Shown piece by piece: positions 26,194 to 39,800 of a stretch of DNA of 64,000 nt. The DNA lies in contig NZ_NIBV01000002.1 in NCBI RefSeq assembly GCF_002632585.1, positions 1,534,613 to 1,598,612 on the forward strand. Direction: 5' to 3'. Source of the stretch: Xenorhabdus szentirmaii DSM 16338 (GTDB lineage: Bacteria > Pseudomonadota > Gammaproteobacteria > Enterobacterales > Enterobacteriaceae). The notes below the pieces were generated by a model that saw only the letters and a program-made list of their open reading frames with translations, made no database searches and was not told where the DNA came from. The position numbers and the translations under genes are program-made. How positions within the stretch are numbered: the stretch's first letter is position 1; each line of letters opens with the position of its first letter.

Positions 26194-26538
26194 ATGACTA
26201 TCAAACGTATTGATCCGGATACTCGCTGGTCAGAAGCAGTCATTCATAATGAGACTATTTATTATACCAGTGTACCTGAAAATCTGGACGGCAATATTAC
26301 AGAACAAACCACCAACACACTGGCAGCCATTGATACCCTTTTGCTCCGCCTTGGATCAGATAAAAGCAAAATTTTGGATGCAACGATTTTCTTGGCAGAC
26401 AAAACGGACTTTGCGGGCATGAATGCCGCTTGGGATGCGTGGGTTGTTGCGGGAAGTGCGCCTGTTCGCTGTACAGTTCAAGCCGCATTGATGAATCCTG
26501 AGTATAAAGTAGAAATCAAAGTGATCGCCGCTTTATAA
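26194..26538 (+). CDS. RidA family protein (YoaB-like)
   Basis: A 114-residue YjgF/YER057c/UK114 protein of the YoaB branch: MTIKRIDPDTRWSEAVIHN at the start and APVRCTVQAAL with the conserved Arg near residue 92. RidA members form trimers and hydrolyse reactive enamine/imine intermediates, though the YoaB branch has less certain activity. AGGAG precedes the ATG. Convergent with gxpS. Confidence 0.9.
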   Translation: MTIKRIDPDTRWSEAVIHNETIYYTSVPENLDGNITEQTTNTLAAIDTLLLRLGSDKSKILDATIFLADKTDFAGMNAAWDAWVVAGSAPVRCTVQAALMNPEYKVEIKVIAAL

Positions 26539-26562
26539 TTTGAATTTATCCCATCCTGAATA

Positions 26563-26592
26563 AGGCACCGGAGTCATTCATATTCGGTGCCT
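26563..26592. terminator. Hairpin between the ridA-family gene and gxpS
   Basis: AGGCACCG (26563-26570) pairs with CGGTGCCT (26585-26592). It lies between convergent genes and is followed by mixed rather than pure T sequence. Likely end of the ridA-family transcript. Confidence 0.5.
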
Positions 26593-26700
26593 CTAATTCT
26601 GCAACATTATCCGGCAATGATAAAAATCATTAACCGGATAATGCTATCTTTAGTATTCCTTTATTTCATTATCGCTTGTCATCCCTCACGAACACCGATA

Positions 26701-29700
26701 TTACAGCACTTCCTCCTCACAATTCATTTCCAATGCCAAGCTTAAGGCTTCAGCCAGAGTCCTTTTATTTTCACTATTTTCCATCAGGCTAAAATGATCC
26801 CCCGGAACAGCGGTTAATTGCAGCAAAGAATCAGGGATTATTTGATCCCAACCCAATGACGGTTCCATGGTTATCAACTGTAGCTCAACATCTGTCATAA
26901 ACGGAAGTTGCGGATAAGGCTCCATCGCATAGAACTGCTGCAAGGTTATTGAAAGGGCTTGCGGCTCATACTTTTTGACCATCTGAACATAGTTACCCAT
27001 TTGCTCCCAACGCCTTGCAATCAAAGCAGGGCGCAGATTCGATGGGTATAATCCCAACGCCTGCGCAGCAGCAATGAGTTGTGCCAAATTCAGTTCATCC
27101 AGTTTCTGATGCAATATCTCAATTTCCTGAGGATGCTCATTCATTGATTTCCTTGCCAAATCAGCCAGAAACTGAAGTTTGGGTTGAATAGCCAGTGTCT
27201 TGAAACGGTAAGGCGCAGGTGTATCGATCAGTCCCAAGAAGTTAACCGTCTCTCCTGCATTCAAAAGCTGCTCAGCAATGGCATAAGCCAGTATGCCACC
27301 AGAAGAGTAACCGTATATCCGGTATGGTCCCTTCGGCCTCACCGCTTTCATCAGAGTGACCATTCTGGCTGCCAAGGCTTCAATGGTTGGCAGTTCCTCA
27401 TTAAGGATCGGCCAAGGCAATGCATAAATCGGGTAATCCGACTGAATATGCTGCGCCAGCCCGAAGACATAAGAATAGTCATCCATGCCGCTGGGAACAA
27501 AGAATAATGGCGGTTCACTACCCTCCGGCCGTACTGGTATGGCGCTGCTTTGCGATTGGGATAACGGATCTAATGTGATCTCTGCCACGAGTTCTGCCAG
27601 GACCGGGAATTGGAACAAATTATTCAATGAGCAAATCAACCCTCTTTCTGCGGCCAGATTCACCATCCGCATGGCAATCAGAGAGTGTCCGCCCAAGGCA
27701 AAGAAGTTGTCATGCCGGCCAATTTGCTCAACACCCAGTAATTCACGCCAGATAGCTGCCATCACGATTTCCGCTTCCCCTTGCGGCGCTTCATAAATTT
27801 GACGGGCAAAAGCATGTTGCTCCGGCACCGGCAGTGCCCGGTGATCCAGTTTGCCGTTCGGGGTCAATGGAAAGGCATCTAACTGCACAAAAGCCGCGGG
27901 GATCATATAGTCAGGTAACAAATCTCTCAAATGGCGATGTAACCGGGCCGCCAATCCATTATCTGCCAGCGCTGCTGGATTATTGGCTTGCTCACCTGCC
28001 TTATTCGCTTGTGCTGCATCAGACTGCACTGTGACATAAGCCACCAGCCGTTTATCCTGCCCCTCCCCCAATGCCAAAACCAGCGCTTCACGGACTTCAG
28101 GGGATTCCGTCAGCCGTGCTTCGATTTCACCGGGCTCAATGCGGAAACCGCGAATTTTTACCTGTTGGTCATTGCGGCCAACGAAAACCAGATTGCCGTC
28201 CGGCAAGTAACGGGCCAAATCTCCGGTTCGGTACATCCGGGCATCCGTTTGATTGCTGAACGCATCCGCCAGAAAACGGTCGGCCGTCAGCTCAGGGCGG
28301 TTGAGATAGCCGCGTGCGACACCCGCACCACCAATATACAATTCACCTACAGCGCCAAATGGTACTGGCTGGCTGTCATTATCCAGCAGATAAAGGCGTG
28401 TATTTGCAGTCGGGCGACCGATAGGGATTTGCATCTCTGCATAGTCTGGCGGGCAACGCCAACAGGTTGCACAGACCGTAATTTCTGTCGGGCCATAAGC
28501 ATTGAACAGTGTTACCCGATCCCGCAGGGCCTGAAACAGTGCGGCGCTCGGCGCTTCTCCGCCCAGTATTAAGGTAGGTTTTATTGCCAGCCTCGGTAAA
28601 TCAGTGCCATCCCGCAATAGTGCCGGCGTCAGGCAGGCGTGTGTTACCTGATGTTCTTCCAGATAATGCCAAAGGCTGAGTGGGTTTTGACGGATAGTAT
28701 CGACAGGGATGTCCAACGTCGCGCCGCTGCACAATGCCATCATGATTTCCCAGATACTGGCGTCGAAACCGAATGAAGCAAATTGTAATACCCGGCTATT
28801 CGGACGAATGCCAAATTGGTTCATTTTATCCCAAATCAGATTAACCAAGCCGCGATGTTCTACCATCACCCCCTTTGGCATACCGGTAGAACCGGATGTA
28901 TAAATGATATACGCCAGATGTCGTGATGTTAGCGCAGAAATGTAGGGATTATCGTCCGGCTGGTCAGGCTGGACAGTCGGATCAAGGACCGTTAATCCGG
29001 CAAGCGCCTGTTCGCCTAACGCGGTACGGCCCGCGTTGTCTGCCAATACAACTGATGGTGCTGCATCGTTGAGCAGATAAACCAGCCGTTCGACTGGATA
29101 AGCAGGATCTAAAGGAACATAAGCCCCACCCGCTTTCAGTACCGCCAGAAGTGCGATGATGCCTGCTGGTGAACGCGTGACGCAAATCGCTACCCGCTGG
29201 TCTGGCTTCACGCCCAATGCCATTAACTGATGGGACAATCGGTTGGCACGCGCATTCAGTTCCGCATAGCTGAAAGCTTGTGTTTCATAAATCAGCGCCG
29301 TTGCATCAGGGTTGTTTTCCGCCTGATGTTCAAACAGGTGATGAATACACAACGAATCCGGATAGGCAATTTGCGGAGCGTACCCGGTTTTCAACAATAA
29401 ATGCCTTTCTGCTGCCGGTAAAATGTTCAGTTGTTGGATCGGGGTTTCCGGGGCATGTTCAAGTGCTGACACTAAACTCTCCAGCGCCTGTTGCATGTAA
29501 CCGCACACCCTCCCTGCATCAAACGGCTGGGCGATTTGTGCCGTCAATCCCAGTGCATCACCAAAATCTTCCACTGACAGCGTAAACGGATAGTTCGTCC
29601 GCTCCTGTGCGCCAAGGAATTCAACACCGCTCATGATTTCATTGGAGGTTGCCGAACCGACATTGTGCCGATAGTTCAGCAAGGTACTGAACAGCGGTGT

Positions 29701-30855
29701 TCCACCTTGTACACCGCTGCAACGTTGGGCCAAGGCCAGTGAGGCATATTCATGTTCCAGTAATCCCGCCAGACGGTGATGGGTTGCCTGTACACTGTCC
29801 CGCACAGAGATGCCATCCATATCCAAGCGCAGTGGCAAGGTATTGATGAACAGCCCCATGCCATTTTCAGCCCCTTCACCTACGGCCATGCGTCCGAACA
29901 AGACCGTGCCGAATACCACCCGCGGCTGTCCGCTGGTACGCGACAGCACCTGTGCCCATGCCAGATGACACAGCGCTGCCAGACTGACTCCCGACAATCG
30001 GGCTTGATCACGCAAACGGCCATTTAATTCAGGCGATAACATCCGGTGCGATTCGGTTACCTGTGAACCATCATGGCGAACTTCTGCCAATCCAAACGGC
30101 AATGTCGGTTCATCGATTTCAGCCAACATCTCAGTAAAGAAACGGGTATGTTGTTCCTGACTCATCCCAAACCGGGCCTGTGCCACCAGATTGCGGAATG
30201 GTGCCGGTGCTGGCAGGTGCCCGCCCTGTCCATCAAGGTATGCCTGAACTTCGTTGCTCATTACATCCAAGGCAGTATGGTCACCAATTAAATGGTGCAT
30301 CAGCTGCAATACAATCCAGCGGCCCTCGCCCTCCTGTGCCGCTATTTCCTTCGCTACAACTTCCTTCGCTATGACAAAGCGCAGCAATGGCGCCTGCCCC
30401 AAATCGAGCCGGTATCGACGTGGGTTGAATCGCTGTGCCAGTTGTTCACTGACCGAACCATCAGCCGGATCTAATGTCAATTCCGTCACCGACAGCGGCA
30501 CCTGACGACAAACAACCTGAGCCGGCACAGACAATCCCTGCCAGATAAAGGCGGTACGCAGAATGTCATGGCGGTTAATCACTTGTTGAACCGCCGCCAG
30601 ATAACGATCCAACAAAGAGCGGTCAGCAAAGGCCATCTGACCCGCCAACAGATAGGGGTCACCTTCATCAGCCAATAGATGGTGAAACAAGATCCCATCC
30701 TGCAACGGCGACAGCGCATAAATATCCTGAATATTGGCTATCCCGCCCGGCACTTGCCCGACGATATGATCAATCTCAGGCTGAGTGAGATCAATCAACG
30801 GCAGCATTTTCGGCGTTAACGCTGTGATGGCCGGTGTAATCACGTTGGCCGGCAC
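26701..30855 (-). other. gxpS module 5: dual E/C-A5-T5-TE (release)
   Basis: Residues about 3851-5234. The E/C domain carries HHLLADEGD and HHLIGDH, so residue 4 becomes D. It holds a short Ala/Glu-rich insert (VIAKEVVAKEIAAQEGEGR) not seen in the other E/C domains. A5 pocket equals A3 and A4. T5 Ser is 4908. The type I thioesterase (about 4970-5225) has Ser5034 in GYSSGG, Asp in LIDTPAP and His in PGDHFSLM, and would cyclise the pentapeptide. Confidence 0.75.
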
Positions 30856-33800
30856 TTTTTCGGTTTGATCCCATTTCAATTTTTGCGCCAGTTCAGACAG
30901 AACCGGAGATTGGAACAGCTGACGCACCGCCAGTGTTAAACCCAAATTACGCAGGCGCTCAACCATGCGCACCGCAAGCAGCGAATGACCGCCCAAGGCA
31001 AAGAAACTGTCATGGCGGCTGATCTGTTCAACACCCAATAATTCGCGCCAGATAGCAGCCAACGCGATTTCAGTTTCTCCCTGTGGTGCAACGTAAATCT
31101 GACGGGCAAACGCATCCTCACCCGGAGCAGGCAACACCCGGCGATCCAGCTTGCCGTTGGGCGTCAGCGGGAAAGCATCCAACCGAACAAAAGCTGCCGG
31201 CACCATATACTCAGGCAACAGTGCACTCAGATGCTCACGCAGGCGGTTAACCAGCCCGTCATCGGTTTTCGCCACCACATAAGCCACCAACCGTTTATCC
31301 TGACCATCACCCAATGCCAGCACCAATGCTTCATTCACTTCAGGGTATTCTGTCAGCCAAACTTCTATTTCCCCCGGTTCAATGCGGAATCCGCGGATTT
31401 TAATCTGCTGATCGTTACGGCCAACAAAGAGCAGATTGCCATCCGGCAGATAACGTACTAAATCCCCAGTGCGATACATTCTGGCATCAGCAACATCACT
31501 GAATGGGTCGGCAAGGAAACGCTCTTCTGTCAATTCAGGGCGATTGAGATAACCACGCGCTACACCAGCTCCACCAATATAAAGCTCACCTATGGCTCCT
31601 GATGGTACAGGCTGACCAAGGGCATTCAGCAGATAGAGGCAGGTATTCGCGGTCGGGCGTCCGATAGGGATTGAGCCATCGGTATAGTCTGACGGGCAAC
31701 GCCAGTGGGTCGCACAAACCGTAATTTCTGTCGGGCCATATGCATTGAAAACCGTGGCTTTGCTATGCAGTGCCTTAATTAAAGCTACACTGGGTGCTTC
31801 ACCACCCAATATCAATGTCGGTTTTAGCGTGAGCGAGGGTAACTCAGCCCCATCCCGCAGCAAGGCCGGAGTTAAACAGGCATGCGTCACTGATTGTTCT
31901 TGCAGGTAATGCCAAAGTCGGTGTGGATCTTGACGAACCGCATCATCAGGAATAACCAGAGCGGCGCCGCTGCATAACGCCATCATGATTTCCCAGACGC
32001 CCGCATCAAAGCCAAATGAAGCAAACTGCAACATCCGGCTAGCAGGGAGAATGCCAAATTGGGAGATTTTATCCTGAATAAGATTGACCAGCCCGCGGTG
32101 TTCTACCATTACCCCTTTTGGCATACCGGTAGAGCCGGAAGTGTAAATGATGTAGGCCAGATGCCGTGAAGTTAGCACGGGAATGTGAGGGTTATTATCT
32201 GATTGATTAACGTTGTCTGGCCTTTCCGACACAATCCCTTCCAACTCAATAGTGGGATCAAGAACCGTTAATCCGGCAAGCGTCTGTTCACCTAGCGCCA
32301 TACGGCCCACATTATCTGCCAGTACAACTGACGGTGCCGCATCATTGAGCATATAAGCCAAACGCTCACCTGGATAGGCTGGCTCCAATGGCACATAAGC
32401 ACTTCCCGCTTTTAATACTGCCAAAAGCCCCGCTATCCGCGCAGGTGAGCTTGCCATGCAAATCGCTACCCGCTGATCTGGCGCAACACCCAATGTGATA
32501 AGTTGGTGTGCCAATCGGTTAGCATCCGCATTTAATTCGACATAGCTGAAACATTTGCCTTCATACATAAGTGCCGTGGCATCTGGCGCACTTTTCACTT
32601 GTTGTTCAAACAGTTGATGAATGCACAATGATTCAGGATATGCGGTTTCAGTCGTATTCCAGGTTTTTAGCAACAGGGTGCGTTCAGTTTCCGGCATAAT
32701 GTCTAACTGCTGTACTGGCATATCGGCTGCCTGCTCAAGTGCTTCTGCCAAACTTTCCAATGCCTGTTGCATATAACTGCATATCTGTTCTGGATCAAAG
32801 GGCTGCACCACTTGAGCCGTCAGCCCCAAATCAGTGCCGCCATCTTCTACCGACAGCACAAACGGATAGTTGGTCCGCTCCTGTGCCCCAAGGAATTCGA
32901 TGCCGCTGACGATTTCATTGGGTGTTACCGGCTGCGTATTGTGCCGGTAGTTCAGCAACGCGTTAAAAAGCGACGTTCCGCTGGCTACGCCACTACAACG
33001 CTGCGCCAGTGCCAGTGAGGCATGTTCATGCTCCAATAACGCGGCCAGTCGGCTGTGGGCGGTACGTACGCTCTCCTGCACTGAGGTATTATCGATATCC
33101 AATCTCAATGGCAAAGTATTGATAAATAGCCCCATGCCACTGTCAGATCCTTCACCTACTGCCATACGCCCGAACAAGACCGTGCCGAATACCACTCTCT
33201 GCTGCCTACTGGTGCGCGACAGCACTTGTGCCCAAGCCAGATGGCACAGCGCCGCCACACTGACGCCCAACCGCCGCGCCTGATTACGCAAGCGTTCGTT
33301 TAATTCCGCTGCCAGCATCCGGTGAGATTCCGTTACCTGTGAACCATCATGGTGTACTTCCGATAACCCAAATGGCAGCGTTGGCTCATCGACTTCCGCC
33401 AACATCTCGGTAAAGAAACGGGTATGTTCTGCCTGACTGACACCCTGCCGAGCCTGTGCAACCAGATGACGGAACGGCACGGGTGCAGGCAAACTGTCTG
33501 TTCGATCGGTCAGGAAAGCCTGAACTTCGCTGTTCATTACCTCCAATGTGGTATGGTCGCCAATGAGATGATGCAACAATTGCAGTACAATCCAGCGCCC
33601 ATCACTCTCTTGTGACACAACAAAACGCAATAATGGTGCCTGACTCAGATCAATACGATACTGGCGCGGATCAAAACGCCGAGCCAGTTGATCACTGATA
33701 AGCCCATCAGCCGGGTCGAGTGTCAGTTCCGTCACTGACAAAGGTGCTTGGCGGCAAACAACCTGAGCCGGGGCAGACAGTCCCTGCCAAATAAAAGCAG

Positions 33801-36800
33801 TACGCAAAATATCATGGCGGTCGACCACCTGTTGAACCGCAGCCAGATAACGGTCGAGTAAATGTCGGTCAGCAAAAGCCTGTTGCGTGACAAGCAGATA
33901 GGGATCGCCTTCATTTGCCAGCAAATGGTGGAATAAGATGCCATCCTGCAACGGTGACAGCGCATAGATATCCTGAATATTGGCTATCCCGCCCGGCATT
34001 TGTTCGACAATACAATCAATGTCAGCCTGAGTAAGCTCAATCAATGGCAGCATTGCTGGTGCTATGGCCGTCACTTCCGGTGTAATTCGGTTATCAGGCA
34101 CACTAATTTCACGATGCTGGGCCAAAGACTGGGCCAAAACGCTTAATGTCGGCTGCTGGAATAACGTTTGTACTGACAGGCCTAAGCCAAGGCACCGTAA
34201 ACGCTCAATCATTTTAACCGCCAACAGAGAATGCCCGCCCAAGGCGAAGAAACTGTCATGCCGGCCAATTTGTTCAACATTCAGTAAGTCACACCAGATA
34301 GCCGCTAATGCGAGTTCAATTTCCCCTTGTGGCGCCTGATAAACCTGACGGGCAAAGGCGTGCTGATCAGGGGATGGCAGCGACTGGCGATCCAACTTAC
34401 CGTTAGGCGTCAGCGGAAAGGCTTCTAAACGCACAAAAGCCGCCGGCACCATATAGTCAGGCAAAATATCATTCAGGTGTTCACGCAATCTGGTTGCCAG
34501 TCCGTCATTTGCTTGCGCGATAACATAAGCCACCAGACGTTTATCCTGCCCTTCCCCCAATGCCAAAACCAGCGCTTCACTGACTTCAGCGTGTTCCGCC
34601 AATCGCACTTCTATTTCTCCCGGTTCAATGCGGAAACCGCGGATTTTCACCTGTTGGTCATTGCGGCCCATAAAAATCAGATTGCCGTCTGGCAAATAAC
34701 GGGCCAAATCCCCGGTTCGGTACATCCGGGCATTCGGTTGATCACTGAACGGATCTGCCAGAAAACGTTCAGCCGTCAAATCAGGACGATTGAGATAGCC
34801 ACGGGCGACACCGTCACCACCAATATACAATTCACCCACAGTGCCGAACGGCACCGGGTGGCCGTGATTATCCAGCAGATAAATAGAGGTGTTCGGGGTC
34901 GGACGGCCAATAGGGATCAACATCCCAGTATAATCTGCCGGGCAGTGCCAGCAAGTTGCACAGACAGTGATTTCTGTCGGGCCATACGCATTGAACAGAG
35001 TTACCCGATCCCGCAGGGCCTGAAACAACGCGACACTCGGCGCTTCCCCGCCCAATATCAACGTCGGTTTTACCGCTATTGCTGGCAGATCAGCGCCATC
35101 CCGCAGCAGCGCCGGTGTCAGACAGGTATGTGTTATCTGATGTTCTTCCAGATAATGCCAAAGGCGCTGCGGATCTTGCCGCACTGTTTCTGTCGGGATC
35201 ACCAACATGGCTCCGCAACTCAATGCCATCATGATTTCCCAAACACTGGCATCGAAGCTGAATGAAGCAAATTGCAATACCCGGCTATTAGGGCGAATGC
35301 CAAATTGGTTCACTTTATCCCAAATCAGATTAACCAAACCGCGATGTTCTACCATCACCCCTTTTGGTTTACCGGTAGAGCCAGATGTGTAAATCACATA
35401 AGCCAGATGTTGCGGGGTCAATCCAAGAACCTGCGGGTTATAGTCCGGCTGCGGCAGCAAAGTATCCAGATCGAGCACCGTCAACGTTGCCAGAACTTCC
35501 CCACTGAATGCGGCCTGCCCGATACTATCCGCCAATAAAATAACCGGTGCGGCATCAGTGAGCATATAAGCCAGACGCTCACCGGGATAGGACGGTTCCA
35601 GCGGTACATAAGCACCTCCTGCTTTCAGGATCGCCAACACCCCGATTATTCTTACCAGTGAGCGTGCCGCACAAATCGCCACCCGCTGATCCGGCACGAC
35701 ACCCAACGCGATAAGCTGGTGAGCCAATCGGTTGGCGCGGGCATTCAGTTCTGCATAGCTGAGTGTTTCATTTTCATACTTCACCGCTATGGCATCCGGC
35801 GTCTTCTGCGCCTGTTGTTCAAATAACTGATGAATGCACAGTTGTGTCGGATACGGCTCTTCGGTCGCATTCCAGGTTTCCAGCAATAATTCCCGTTCCG
35901 TGGGCGACAATATATCGATGGCCATCACCGGTTGTTGGGGTTGGTTCACCATTGCCCGCAAGATAACCTGCAAATACCCGACCTGCCTTTCGATGGTTTC
36001 GTGGTCGAACAAGGCAGAAGAATAATTCAGCTCCCCAACGATTTCCCCCGCCTTCTCCGTTAATTCCAATTGCAGATCAAATTTCGCGATATCGTATTCC
36101 AGCTCAAATGGCGTGATTGCCAATTCCGGTAACTGCCACTCTTCCGTTTCACTCTCCTGCCAGGCAAACATCACCTGAAACAGTGGGGTATGTTCTGGCC
36201 TGCGCGGCGGTTGAACAATTTCTACCATTTGTTCGAAAGGCAAGTCCTGATGTTCCTGTGCGCCCAATGTCGTCTGGCGTACACGCTGCAACAACGTGAC
36301 CACATCCGGCATGCCGGATAAATCAATTCGCAGCGCCAGTGTGTTGACAAAGAAACCGAGCAGCGGCTCAATTTCCCGCTGGTTACGGTTGGCACTCGGT
36401 ATGCCAATGACCATATCATCCTGGCCAGACAGGCGTGATAACAGCGCAGACCACGCGGTCAGCAGTGTCATAAACAATGTGGTGCCGTGCTGTTGCCCCA
36501 ACTGTTTTAAGTCCTGTACCAACGAGGCATCAAAATGTACGGCTGCTCGGCCGCCGGCAAAGGATTGTCGGGAGGGACGGGGTCTATCCAGCGGCAACTC
36601 AAGTAACACCGGAGCATCTGCCAGCGTCCGGCGCCAGTAATCACTCTGTGCCTGAATGCCTTCACCAGAAAATGTTTTCTGTTGCCAAGCCGCATAATCA
36701 GGATATTGAATGGTCAATGGCGGCAGCGGATCGGGTTGTTGATTTAAGCAAGCTGCATAAAGCGCCGCCAGTTCTGATTTCAGTATCCCTAAAGACCAGC

Positions 36801-39800
36801 CATCGGAGATGATGTGATGCTGAGTCAGCAAGAACAGATGTTCTTCTTCCGCCAATTGGAACAGTGCGCAGCGAATTAAGGGACCACGGGCAAGATCAAA
36901 CGGTGTGTTAGCTTCCTGTGCGCACAAGTTTTTAAGCTGTTCATCCACATTGGCCACTGTACGCAAATCGTATTGTTGCATCGGCAAACCCAATTCTGCC
37001 GACAGCAGTTCAACCTGAGGCTGACCCTCTACGGTGACAAAAACTGAACGCAGCGCTTCGTGGCGGGCAAACAGGCGATTCAGGGCCTGCTGCCAAGCGG
37101 ACAGATCAAGCCGGCCACGTAAACACAAAGCTGCCGGAATGTGATAGGTATCACTGACTCCCTCAAATTGCGCCAAAAACCACAGACGCTGCTGACCAAA
37201 CGATAACGGCAAAATACTGTCACGGGATATTGGCTTAATTTCAGGCAATTTCGCACTGTTCGCATGACGTTGTTCGCAGATTTTTTCAGTAAATGCCACC
37301 AGTGACGGGGACATAAACAAAGTCGCCAGCGGCAGCTCGACACCGAAGGCGGTTATTCTGTTCATCATCCGCACCGCCAACAGGGAATGTCCGCCCAAGG
37401 AAAAGAAATTATCATGCCGGCCAATTCTCTCAACGCCCAGCAATTCACGCCAGATGGCCGCTACGGCGATTTCCATTTCCCCTTGTGGCGCGACATAAAT
37501 CTGGCGGGCAAACGCATCCTCTCCCGGTGCAGGCAAAGCCTGATGATCCAATTTACCGTTTGGTGTCAATGGGAAAGCCGCCAAACGCGCAAAAGCCGCA
37601 GGCACCATATAATCAGGTAACACTGCGCTCAAATGAGCATGCAGAATGGATGCTAATCCGCTGTCCGTTTCGGCAACAGCTTCGGCTGTGATATAGGCAA
37701 CCAGACGCTTGTCCTGCCCTTGCCCCAAGGTCACAGCGACTACCCGTGCTTCATGCACCATTGGATGTTCTGCCAACCGGGTTTCAATTTCCCCCGGTTC
37801 AATGCGGAAGCCACGGATTTTAATTTGCTGGTCGTTACGGCCAACAAACACCAGATTGCCGTCCGGTAAATAGCGAACCAGATCTCCGCTCCGATACATT
37901 CTGGCCTCAGGTGCATCGCTAAATGGATCAGCCAAAAAGCGTTCTTCAGTCAAATCAGGACGATTGAGATAACCACGGGCGACACCCGCACCGCCAATAT
38001 ACAATTCGCCCACTGCCCCCAATGGAACGGGCTGGCCGTCGTTATCCAGCAGATAAATTCGTGTATTCGCCGTTGGGCGCCCAATGGGGATCTGCATATC
38101 AGTATAGTGTGGCGGGCAACGCCAACTGGTCGCGCAGACTGTGATTTCGGTCGGGCCATAAGCATTGAACAGCGTTGACTGACCGCTTAGTGTCCGCAGC
38201 AGTGCAAGGCTGGGGGCTTCGCCTCCCAAAATCAAGGTTGGTTTTATTGTCAGCGTCGGTAAATCAGTCCCGTCTCGCAATAACGCCGGAGCCAGGAAGG
38301 CATGTGTCACCGATTGCTCTTCCAGATAATGCCAAAGGCGACATGAGTCTTGGCGGACAGTTTCGGCCGGAATAACCAGACAGGCTCCACTGCTCAATGC
38401 CATCATGATTTCCCAGACACTGGCATCAAAGCCAAATGAGGCAAACTGTAACATTCGGCTGGTGGGATGAATGCCGAATTGGGCGATTTTATCCTGAATC
38501 AGATTGACCAGCCCACGGTGTTCAATCATTACCCCCTTGGGCATTCCGGTCGATCCGGAAGTGTAAATCACGTAGGCTAGATGGCGGGAGGTCAAGGCAA
38601 TGACTTCCGGATTGCTGTCCGGCTGGTCAGGTAAGACTGTTGGGTCCAGTACCGTCAATCTTGCCAGCGCTTTTTCATCCAATGTGGCTTGTCCGGTACT
38701 GTCTGCCAGCAATATATCCGGGGCAGCATCGGTCAGGATGTGTGACAGCCGTTCCCCGGGATAAGCCGGATCTAAAGGCACATAGGCCCCGCCCGCTTTC
38801 AGCACGGCCAATACGGCTATCACCCGCGCGGGAGAGCTTGCCATGCAAATCGCTACCCGCTGATCGGGTTCGATTCCCAAGGCAATGAGTCGATGGGCGA
38901 GCCGGTTAGCGGCGATATTCAGTTGCCCATAACTTAGCGTTTGATTTTCATGCACCAGTGCTGTGGCATCCGGTGTTTTTTCCGCCAGCTGTTCAATTAA
39001 TTGATGGATACACAATTGTTCCGGATAGGGGGTTGCAACCGTGCCCCACGTTTCCAGCAACAGCGTGCGTTCCGATGCCGGCAAAATGTTAAGCGCCCGG
39101 ACTGGCGTTTCCGGTAAAAATTCCAGCGCATCTGCCAGACTTTCCAGCGCCTGCTGCATATAACTGCATACCCGTTCTGAATCAAACGGTTGTACCACCT
39201 GAGCCGTCAGGCCCAATGTATCGACACCATCCTCCACCGAAAGAACAAATGGGTAGTTGGTGCTCTCTTGTTCACCAAGGAACTCAATTCCCTCCATCTT
39301 CTCATGTGGTATCACCGGTTGTTCATTGTGTCGGTAATTCAATAAGGCACTAAAAAGTGGTGTGCCGCTCTGTACGCCACTGCAACGCTGTGCCAATGCC
39401 AGTGAAGCATGTTCATAATCCAGCAATCCGGCTAATCTGGCATGTGCCATCCTGACACTATCGTGTACCGAAGTACCGTCTATATCCAACCGCAATGGCA
39501 GGGTATTGATAAACAGCCCCATGCCGCTGTCAGCCCCTTCTCCTGCCGCCATGCGCCCAAACAACACAGTGCCGAATACCACTTTCTCCTGTCCGCTGGT
39601 ACGTGACAGTACTTGTGCCCACGCCAAATGACACAGGGTTGCCAGACTGACGCCCAGACGCCTCGCCTGCGCCCGCAGACGGTCATTCAATTCAGGAGGC
39701 AGAATTCGGTGTGCTTGTATGACTTGTGAGCCATCGCGATGTACCTCGGTCAACCCAAACGGTAATGTGGGTTCATCCACTTCCGCCAGCATCCCGGTAA

